From: Clostridiales bacterium
GTDB lineage: Bacteria; Bacillota; Clostridia; Lachnospirales; Lachnospiraceae
Assembly: GCA_020859995.1 (NCBI GenBank)
Contig: JAJBVE010000043.1
Location: forward strand, 1 to 51,742
DNA: 51,742 nt
Reading direction: 5' to 3'
The notes under the pieces are model-generated. The model saw only the letters and a program-made list of their open reading frames with translations. It did not search any database and had not been told where the DNA came from. Numbering within the stretch: the stretch's first letter is position 1; the number at the start of each line of letters is the position of its first letter. This document shows positions 46,337 to 51,742 of this stretch, piece by piece. The position numbers were made by a program, and so were the translations under genes.

Positions 46337-47539
46337 TCACCGCATCTGCCGCATCCGGTCGCGGTACTGCTTCGGCGTCTCGCCGTACTTTTTCTTAAAC
46401 ACATTCTGAAAATAAGACTGGCTGGAGAAGCACAGGTAGGTGCTGATCTCACTCAGGCTTTTGTCGGAGGAGGCCAGAAGGCTTCTGGCTTCCTCCAGCT
46501 TACATCTCATAATAAAGCTGCTGATATCAAATCCCAGCTCACTTTTAAATTTGCCGGAAACGTAAGAACGGCTTTTTCCAATAGACTCCGCCACATCATT
46601 GACCTGAATGGGAGTATTGATGTGGTTTCGGATAAACTGAATACAGTCAAAAACCTCCTGCGACATTCCCTTTGGAATCTTTGTCTGGGAGACTCTCTCC
46701 GTAAAATCCATGGTCATCGTATAGGTCAGATTCGATACATAGGTCACATCCTGTGAGCGCTCACAATCCTGTGTATAGATATCTGCGAGCTGATAGGCCT
46801 GTTCCATATCCATGCCTCCGGCGATAGCACTTCTCATGACAAGCGCAAGTGTGATGATAAAGACATTTTTCCTTTGCCGAAGTGCATTATCTGCGAGCGT
46901 GCCTTCTGATACAGAGGATGCGGTGCTCACAAGCAATTCATCTAATTTTTGTTTATTCCCATCCCGAATATACTGCATAAATTTCTGCTCGAAATGCCAT
47001 GAATTATGATAGTTTTCACGTTCCTTTGCTTCATATACCTGCTGGGCATGCAGCCTGGATAATTCGTGGATTTTATCGGCGTTGTCCTGGTGAAAATGTT
47101 CATTGATATTAATTTCCTTATCATTCAGGCAGAGAAAGAGCCAGGCAAGGATCTGAAGGAAACGTTCGAAGGAAATGGAGGGGGAATTTAACAGAAATTG
47201 GGAGATTTCCTCCCGGTATTCCAGACTGATGGCCCATTCCTTCATAAAATTTCGGAGCGTAAAATCAGAATTCGGGACACTGAAAACCGGCCCGATAAAG
47301 ACCAGATAGTCCGCAGGAGCTGTATCAATATATCCGATATAGCTGAAGGATTGTGAGACAGTATAGTCCGGATTTCTCGAAAACTGCATGAATTCAGGAT
47401 AGGAGGCACTGAAAACAGAAGTATCGCTTAAAATAGGCGGAAAGCAGCAGGTCTGCCCGGAAGAAACAATATAATATCCGATGGGGATGGATGTTGAATT
47501 ATAAAACAGGTGACAAAATTCGTGAATATTCTTGACCAT
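46337..47539 (-). CDS. AraC-family transcriptional regulator of the glycan cluster
   Basis: Protein of 400 residues. The last 100 residues form the two-HTH AraC domain (DVAESIGKSRSYVSGKFKSE, then SLSEISTYLCFSSQSYFQNVFKKKYGETPKQYR). The first 290 residues are a sensor region without a domain I recognise; it is not a cupin by sight. AAAAAGGAG lies before the ATG. Convergent with GH78 and divergent from the toxin-like gene. The TTACAAT direct repeats before GH43 and GH78 are the likely binding sites (inference). Confidence 0.88.
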   Translation of the reverse strand: MVKNIHEFCHLFYNSTSIPIGYYIVSSGQTCCFPPILSDTSVFSASYPEFMQFSRNPDYTVSQSFSYIGYIDTAPADYLVFIGPVFSVPNSDFTLRNFMKEWAISLEYREEISQFLLNSPSISFERFLQILAWLFLCLNDKEININEHFHQDNADKIHELSRLHAQQVYEAKERENYHNSWHFEQKFMQYIRDGNKQKLDELLVSTASSVSEGTLADNALRQRKNVFIITLALVMRSAIAGGMDMEQAYQLADIYTQDCERSQDVTYVSNLTYTMTMDFTERVSQTKIPKGMSQEVFDCIQFIRNHINTPIQVNDVAESIGKSRSYVSGKFKSELGFDISSFIMRCKLEEARSLLASSDKSLSEISTYLCFSSQSYFQNVFKKKYGETPKQYRDRMRQMR

Positions 47540-47590
47540 GGCTTTCTCCTTTTTATTCCCGCGCTGTGGATCGTTTTGAAATTAATATTA

Positions 47591-47619
47591 ATATTACAAT
47601 AATTCATTTGAACTGACAA
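47591..47619 (-). promoter_or_regulatory. promoter of the araC gene
   Basis: Minus-strand TTGTCA (47614-47619), 17-nt spacer, TAATAT (47591-47596). A plus-strand TTACAAT (47594-47600) overlaps the -10, suggesting self-repression. Confidence 0.6.
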
Positions 47620-47659
47620 GATAAAGTAAAATTAAATCCGAAAAATTGCTCTGAATATA

Positions 47660-47688
47660 TTGATTGTAATAATTGTATATGTTATAGT
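47660..47688 (+). promoter_or_regulatory. promoter of the toxin-like peptide gene
   Basis: TTGATT (47660-47665), 17-nt spacer, TATAGT (47683-47688). The start point would be near 47694, so the mRNA begins directly with GTTGCTGTC or a slightly shorter form. Confidence 0.6.
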
Positions 47689-47702
47689 ATAGTTGCTGTC
47701 GA

Positions 47703-47725
47703 CTCCTTCCTGCAGCAGGAAGGAG
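47703..47725 (+). promoter_or_regulatory. hairpin that hides the Shine-Dalgarno of the toxin-like gene
   Basis: CTCCTTCCTG (47703-47712) pairs perfectly with CAGGAAGGAG (47716-47725). The right arm contains most of the perfect Shine-Dalgarno AAGGAGGTGA (47720-47729), so the folded mRNA would not be translated. Confidence 0.7.
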
Positions 47726-47735
47726 GTGACGTCAA

Positions 47736-47873
47736 GTGGCAGATTTCATTGCTACGGTTTGTATCTCTATAGGAGCAAGTGTAATAGGAAATTACATATA
47801 TTTCGTGATCGAGAATTGCATTGCATGTGGCAAGGAGGGACCCGCTTGCGGGAGGATACCTTGCCACTTTTAA
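47736..47873 (+). CDS. 45-residue hydrophobic peptide, candidate type I toxin
   Basis: GTG start 6 nt after a full-length AAGGAGGTGA. The peptide begins MADFIATVCISIGASVIGNY and residues about 4-30 form one membrane helix; the tail is Cys/Gly-rich (CGKEGPACGRIPCHF). After the stop, a +1 frame reads KWLGRDK and stop. Related small membrane peptides in Lachnospiraceae, as I remember them, end in a similar KWLD motif, and removing about 70 bp containing palindrome D would join IGNYIY to KWLGRDK. The present C-terminus therefore looks like the product of an insertion. Hidden Shine-Dalgarno, long 3' UTR and antisense promoter are described at 47703, 47941 and 48021. Confidence 0.65.
   Translation: MADFIATVCISIGASVIGNYIYFVIENCIACGKEGPACGRIPCHF
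47827..47867. repeat. dispersed palindromic element, copy D, inside the toxin-like gene
   Basis: Outer arms GTGGCAAGG (47827-47835) and CCTTGCCAC (47859-47867); inner hairpin CCCGC-TT-GCGGG (47841-47852). On the minus strand the core AAGGTATCC plus hairpin aligns with copy B (AAGGCATCC), the stem bases differing in compensating pairs. Confidence 0.65.
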
Positions 47874-47940
47874 ATGGCTGGGTAGAGATAAGTAGTTGGA
47901 CAGCAACAGCCTAAAAGGAGCAGCTCACCGCAACGAGCGA

Positions 47941-47982
47941 GAACACCCCAGAGGAAGCAGCCTCTGGGGTGTTCGTTTTTTT
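47941..47982 (+). terminator. terminator of the toxin-like mRNA
   Basis: A perfect 14-bp stem (47941-47954 with 47961-47974, starting GAACACCCCAGAGG), 6-nt loop and seven U (47976-47982). Between the stop and this hairpin, GACAGCAAC (47899-47907) is exactly complementary to GTTGCTGTC at the mRNA 5' end (47692-47700). Confidence 0.85.
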
Positions 47983-48014
47983 GCGTCTCGTGACTCATTG
48001 CTACGGTTTTAAGC
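47941..48014 (-). ncRNA. candidate antisense antitoxin RNA
   Basis: Predicted from the minus-strand promoter at 48021-48049; the 5' end would be near 48014 and the RNA runs into the 3' end of the toxin mRNA. Bases 48009-47995 are exactly complementary to toxin mRNA 47746-47760 (codons 4-9), because the 15-nt sequence TCATTGCTACGGTTT occurs at both places. The 3' end is not resolved: the shared hairpin has no U-run in this direction, so the RNA may extend further left and overlap more of the toxin mRNA. Confidence 0.5.
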
Positions 48015-48020
48015 ATCACT

Positions 48021-48049
48021 ATCTTACACCCATTTTCTTTTCTTGTCAA
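48021..48049 (-). promoter_or_regulatory. promoter of the antisense RNA
   Basis: Minus-strand TTGACA (48044-48049), 17-nt spacer, TAAGAT (48021-48026). It matches the consensus better than the toxin promoter (TTGATT/TATAGT), as expected if the antitoxin RNA is in excess. Confidence 0.7.
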
Positions 48050-48186
48050 CATTTGTTTTTGCAAATTTTCATTTTTTCTCTGCAAAGCTTTTTTCCCTGC
48101 AGGCTTAGATTCTCTTGTCAATGTGAATTGTTATAGAGACTGACGGAGACAGTAATCTGAAGCAAAGATTTTTGATACCAATGATT

Positions 48187-48239
48187 TTACAATAAATAAA
48201 TCGAAATTACAATACAAATAGCAGCGGTTATTCTATCCT
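48187..48239 (+). promoter_or_regulatory. AraC-type operator and promoter of the second GH78 gene
   Basis: TTACAATA at 48187-48194 and again at 48207-48214, exactly 20 bp apart; 19 nt later TATCCT (48234-48239). Same geometry as 38302 and 51527. Confidence 0.7.
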
Positions 48240-48302
48240 ATTTATAATTTCTGGCCGCTGGAATGCAGGAACGGATACCGAAAAATACAGAGGGGTGCAG
48301 AA

Positions 48303-48356
48303 ATGATTCGACAGGAACGCAATATAAAATATCAGAACAGGACGGTGAAAGGGTGA
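48303..48356 (+). CDS. possible 17-codon leader ORF before the second GH78
   Basis: ATG 48303 follows AGAGGGGTG by 5 nt and reads MIRQERNIKYQNRTVKG, stopping at 48354-48356, 4 nt before the GH78 start. It could couple translation. It may also be chance. Confidence 0.35.
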   Translation: MIRQERNIKYQNRTVKG

Positions 48357-48360
48357 GAGT

Positions 48361-51300
48361 ATGATACGTGATTTGCTGATTAATTACAGAAAGGATCCCA
48401 TTGGGCTTGACGAGAGACCGCGTTTTTCCTGGAAACTGGAGAGCGGGAAGCAGGACGTGGTTCAGAAGTGTTACCAGATCCAGGTGATCTGCTGCGGCAA
48501 AATGAAATGGGACAGCGGTATGGTGGAGAGCGACCGCTCTATTTTGATTCCCTATGAGGGAGAAGTACTGCAGCCAATGACTTCTTATCAGGTGCAGGTA
48601 AATGTATGGGATAATTATGGAGCATTGGGTCAGGCAGCGGCCAGCTTTGAGACGGGGCTGATGACCAATGTATATGGAAATGAAAACTGGAAGGCAAAGT
48701 GGATTACGCATACGCTTCCGGAAGAGGAGACGGCCTGCCCGGTATTTGTCCGGAAATTTGCTCTGGACAGGAAAGGACGGAAGGTAAAGAAGGCAAGACT
48801 GTATACGACTGCCTGCGGTGTCTATGAGGCTTGCGTAAATGGAAAAAGGGTAGGAGATGTATTCATGGCTCCGGGCTGGACATCCTATCCGAATCGAATC
48901 GCTTACCAGACATATGGTATTACAGATCTGCTCATTGATGAGACAGATGGCGGGGCAGTTAATGAGATTGCCATCACCGTTGGCAATGGCTGGTATAAAG
49001 GAGAGCTTGGCTTTAATGCAAAGCCCGACAATTATGGGGACCGGACTGCGCTGCTGGCGATGCTGCATATTGTGTATAGGAATGGAGAGGAAGCTTTCAT
49101 CGGCACGGACCCGGACTGGATGACAGAGACCGGCGTGATAAGATATTCTGAAATCTATCATGGGGAAACGCAGGATTTTACCGTGAAGAGACAGACAATC
49201 GGGCAGGCTGTGCTCTTTGATTATTTTAATATGGAAACGGCGGAAGCTTATTCAGAAATCTTTGACGATAGTGAGAGCGTGAGACTTGAAGAAACTGCCT
49301 GTGTACATGCTGGCTTATCTGAGGACGTAGCTGGGGCAATGGACGTAGCTGGGACGATGGAAATGGTCGGGACGACGGCTGTCGCCACGAAACGCAGCCC
49401 AGACAGCATTCCGAAAATAGTGTCTCAGGAATCTGAACCGGTGCGTATTACGAAGCGTTTTCCGGTGAGGGAAAAAATCATTACGCCAAAAGGAGAGGTG
49501 GTTTTTGATTTCGGCCAGAATATGGCGGGACTGGTGGAAATTTGTCTGCCGGAGCTGGTCGGCGACTGCGGCCGTCTGGTGATCCGCCATGCGGAAACGC
49601 TGGATAAGGACGGCAATTTCTATACGGAGAACCTGCGGACAGCAAAATGCACGGATACATATATTTATGGGAGCGAACAGGCTGGAATGACAGTAATGCC
49701 GCATTTTACCTTCCATGGCTTTCGTTATATCTGCGTGGAGGGCGCCGGAAAAGAAGTATCGGGAGATCTTTTTACCGCCTGTGCCATGCATACGGATATG
49801 CCCGAGACGGGCAATTTTCACTCGGATAACAGTCTGGTCAACCAGCTGCAGAGCAATATTCAGTGGGGACAGCGGAGCAATTTCTTTGATATTCCCACCG
49901 ACTGCCCGCAGAGGGATGAGCGCCTCGGATGGACAGGAGACGCGCAGGTGTTTTCCGGGACGGCCTCTTATAATTTTAATACCGCGCTCTTTTTCCGTAA
50001 ATGGCTCCGGGATATGGCAGCGGAGACGACGGCCGAGTGGGGCGTGCCGCATGTGGTGCCAAATATCTTAGGCTCGCAGGACGGGGCGGCGGCCTGGAGT
50101 GACGCGGCGGTGATCATTCCCTGGAAGCTCTATCAGGCCTATGGCGACCAGGAGATGCTTTCAGAGCAATTCCCAATGATGAAAGCATGGGTGGATTACA
50201 TTCGCGGGAAGGTGTTGGAGGCAGCGCGTGATACACAGGAAGTCGCAGACGCTTCCGGCAGGCCTTCCGTTGAGAAAGCGGAGCCGGTGTTGTGGCAGAC
50301 AGGGTTCCAGTATGGGGACTGGCTGGCGCTGGATATCGAATCCGGGAGCATCGACCGGACAGGCGGGACGGACAAGTACCTGGTGGCAAACGCCTGCTAT
50401 GCCAATTCCTTGCGAATCGTCCGGGATGCCGCGGCGGCTCTGGGAAAAAAGGAAGAAGCGGAACAATATGGAAGACTGTATGACCAGCTTGTGGACGCGA
50501 TCAATCAGGAATACGTGACAGCCACCGGCAGACTGGTCTGCGAGACACAGACGGCGTGCGTACTGATGCTGTATTTTGACCTGATCCGGCCGGAACATCG
50601 GAGCCGGGTATTGGAGACGTTAAAGACCAATATTAATGTGCATCATGGACATCTGACCACCGGATTTGTGGGCACGCCGTATTTGTGCCATTGTCTGTCT
50701 GAAAACGGACTCCATGACCTGGCGGACGAGATTTTTATGAAGGAGGATTTTCCGGGATGGCTTTACGCAGTGAAAAAGGGAGCCACCACGATCTGGGAGC
50801 GCTGGAATTCGATCCTGCCGGATGGAAATTTTGACGAGTCGGGGATGAATTCTCTTAACCATTACGCATACGGCTCCATTGGCAGCTGGCTGTACGAAAA
50901 GGTGGCGGGAATCCGTCCTCTTAAGCCGGGCTACAAGGAAATTCTCATCCGGCCGTTCCTGACCAAAGGGATCACAGAATGCTCCGCCACCTATGAGTCG
51001 GTCTATGGGACGATCCAGGCTGCTTGGAGCTGTAAAGATGGGAGAATCTGTGTGGATGTGCAGATCCCGGCGAATACGACAGCTGTTCTGCGGCTTCCGG
51101 AAAAAGAAAAAGAATTATACGTAGGGTCTGGCACGTACCATTATGAATACGAGACACAGACCTGTCTGGAAAAGGACCGCTATACCATGGACTCTACATT
51201 TGGGGAGCTGGTAGCGGAGGAACTGGGGCGGACTCTCCTGGAACAGGCGGAACCCGGGATGTTGGACAATCCGCTGATCCAATATGCATTTGGCATGACG

Positions 51301-51396
51301 ATTTCAGAACTGGTGGCCATGGCACCGGATTCGCAGCCATTGTACCAGGCGGTCATGGATGCTCTGAATAAGAAAGCAAGGGAGCAGGCCTGCTAA
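48361..51396 (+). CDS. glycoside hydrolase family 78 alpha-L-rhamnosidase (second), with tail module
   Basis: Protein of 1011 residues. It has the family start DERPRFSWKLES, a lectin-like domain, the catalytic TDCPQRDERLGWTGDAQ and GATTIWERWNSI blocks, and NHYAYGSIGSWLYEKVAGI. Two oddities. Residues about 320-345 contain a hexapeptide repeated three times (DVAGAM, DVAGTM, EMVGTT; DNA 49324-49377). The last about 75 residues add a helical tail (MDSTFGELVAEELGRTLLEQ, then MTISELVAMAPDSQPLYQAV) like that of GH3. No signal peptide. It is only distantly like the first GH78 and sits alone under its own AraC-type promoter. Confidence 0.9.
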   Translation: MIRDLLINYRKDPIGLDERPRFSWKLESGKQDVVQKCYQIQVICCGKMKWDSGMVESDRSILIPYEGEVLQPMTSYQVQVNVWDNYGALGQAAASFETGLMTNVYGNENWKAKWITHTLPEEETACPVFVRKFALDRKGRKVKKARLYTTACGVYEACVNGKRVGDVFMAPGWTSYPNRIAYQTYGITDLLIDETDGGAVNEIAITVGNGWYKGELGFNAKPDNYGDRTALLAMLHIVYRNGEEAFIGTDPDWMTETGVIRYSEIYHGETQDFTVKRQTIGQAVLFDYFNMETAEAYSEIFDDSESVRLEETACVHAGLSEDVAGAMDVAGTMEMVGTTAVATKRSPDSIPKIVSQESEPVRITKRFPVREKIITPKGEVVFDFGQNMAGLVEICLPELVGDCGRLVIRHAETLDKDGNFYTENLRTAKCTDTYIYGSEQAGMTVMPHFTFHGFRYICVEGAGKEVSGDLFTACAMHTDMPETGNFHSDNSLVNQLQSNIQWGQRSNFFDIPTDCPQRDERLGWTGDAQVFSGTASYNFNTALFFRKWLRDMAAETTAEWGVPHVVPNILGSQDGAAAWSDAAVIIPWKLYQAYGDQEMLSEQFPMMKAWVDYIRGKVLEAARDTQEVADASGRPSVEKAEPVLWQTGFQYGDWLALDIESGSIDRTGGTDKYLVANACYANSLRIVRDAAAALGKKEEAEQYGRLYDQLVDAINQEYVTATGRLVCETQTACVLMLYFDLIRPEHRSRVLETLKTNINVHHGHLTTGFVGTPYLCHCLSENGLHDLADEIFMKEDFPGWLYAVKKGATTIWERWNSILPDGNFDESGMNSLNHYAYGSIGSWLYEKVAGIRPLKPGYKEILIRPFLTKGITECSATYESVYGTIQAAWSCKDGRICVDVQIPANTTAVLRLPEKEKELYVGSGTYHYEYETQTCLEKDRYTMDSTFGELVAEELGRTLLEQAEPGMLDNPLIQYAFGMTISELVAMAPDSQPLYQAVMDALNKKAREQAC

Positions 51397-51422
51397 CCAT
51401 TTTCATATATTTTATAGACAGA

Positions 51423-51496
51423 GCCGGGCAAGGAATATCCCGCACGAAGTGTGGGATGCCACCCGGCGAGGGGCATAGCCCGGCGAGGGGATATCC
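51423..51496. repeat. dispersed palindromic element, copy E, with a 12-bp tandem repeat
   Basis: Outer arms GCCGGG (51423-51428) and CCCGGC (51462-51467); inner 9-bp hairpin ATCCCGCAC/GTGTGGGAT (51437-51445 with 51449-51457); core AAGGAAT before the hairpin as in other copies. CCCGGCGAGGGG occurs at 51462-51473 and again at 51479-51490. Located just after the second GH78. Confidence 0.55.
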
Positions 51497-51526
51497 TATG
51501 CGAAGCGCACAATAATCACAACAAAT

Positions 51527-51579
51527 TTACAATTTTTCATTCGTAATTACAATAAAACGGAATGGTGCTGTGTTATTCT
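51527..51579 (+). promoter_or_regulatory. AraC-type operator and promoter of a third unit at the right edge
   Basis: TTACAAT at 51527-51533 and TTACAATA at 51547-51554, exactly 20 bp apart; TATTCT (51574-51579) starts 19 nt after the second repeat. The leader that follows shares CAGGGACGGA-like and CAGAGGGGTG segments with the leader of the second GH78 (48265-48297). Confidence 0.65.
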
Positions 51580-51670
51580 ACGAGCATCCAAAATGCTTTT
51601 GCCGGGGACACAGGGACGGAAAAAAACAAGACAGTTTAGCAGAGGGGTGTCCGGCTTAGAGGAGAACGGC

Positions 51671-51694
51671 ATGCGCCATATATCATCAAGGTAG
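51671..51694 (+). pseudogene. start of a third regulon gene, apparently cut short
   Basis: AGAGGAGA (51658-51665) lies 5 nt before an ATG that reads seven codons (MRHISSR) and stops at 51692-51694. After a promoter, a long leader and a good ribosome site, this looks like a gene interrupted near its start. The sequence after it (GTGTCAAGTAG...) might be the end of an insertion element, but the window ends too soon to tell. Confidence 0.35.
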
Positions 51695-51716
51695 TGTCAA
51701 GTAGCTTATGAAAAAA

Positions 51717-51738
51717 TGAGCCAAAAAAAACAGGCTCA
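51717..51738 (+). other. A-rich-loop hairpin at the window edge
   Basis: TGAGCC (51717-51722) pairs with GGCTCA (51733-51738) around an A-rich 10-nt loop. It could be a terminator arm or part of a mobile-element end; no T-run is visible within the window. Confidence 0.3.
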
Positions 51739-51742
51739 ATAG

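Noticed and set aside
47870-48121. 83-codon minus-strand ORF opposite the toxin-like mRNA
   Set aside because: No ribosome site, and it spans the antisense promoter and terminator; an RNA explains the region better.

Overview
The window looks like the chromosome of a Gram-positive, low-to-mid GC anaerobe of class Clostridia, most likely Lachnospiraceae. The signs are strong AGGAGG ribosome binding sites, TTGACA/TATAAT-type promoters with many extended TGn -10 elements, GHKL/LytTR two-component genes, a clpC/radA core block, and cytoplasmic glycoside hydrolases under an AraC regulator. This placement rests on gene content only; no 16S gene is present.

Layout. Positions 266-15623 are a co-oriented housekeeping block: a membrane-anchored SH3 protein, an RsuA/RluB-type pseudouridine synthase, an NAD-dependent DNA ligase with altered active-site motifs, MetA, purE-purM-purN-purD, a cadherin-like membrane protein, a short GntR regulator, clpC, a small unknown gene, radA and a Uma2-family gene. 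A tRNA-Trp gene with its own promoter and terminator lies on the minus strand at 15699-15769. Positions 16013-21859 are a complete oligopeptide-type ABC importer (binding protein, two permeases, two ATPases). Next come pgsA (minus), a CobC-CbiD fusion gene and a patatin-like lipase (minus). Positions 26210-33850 hold psuK-psuG followed by a BMP-type nucleoside ABC importer; together they suggest pseudouridine uptake and breakdown. A 48-residue ORF, nth, and an orphan GHKL histidine kinase follow. The kinase's LytTR response regulator has been cut and joined to a fragment of a flavoprotein gene (recombination scar, 36637-37230).

Positions 37444-51694 are accessory. They hold an HTH-Uma2 protein, then a glycan-degradation regulon: GH43, alpha/beta-hydrolase, GH3 and GH78 in one operon, a convergent AraC regulator, and a second GH78. 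Three promoters (before GH43, before the second GH78, and at the right edge) carry the same pair of TTACAAT repeats exactly 20 bp apart, each exactly 19 nt before a TATnnT -10 element. This is the expected form of an AraC operator. Three enzymes with unrelated folds (hydrolase, GH3, second GH78) end in what looks like the same short helical tail.

The most interesting item is at 47660-48049: a candidate type I toxin-antitoxin locus. A 45-codon hydrophobic peptide has a perfect Shine-Dalgarno locked in a 10-bp hairpin, a 9-nt match between the mRNA 5' end and its 3' UTR, a 14-bp terminator, and a converging minus-strand promoter. The RNA from that promoter would begin with a 15-nt sequence exactly complementary to codons 4-9 of the toxin. 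A palindromic element of a kind scattered through the window appears to have inserted into the toxin's 3' part.
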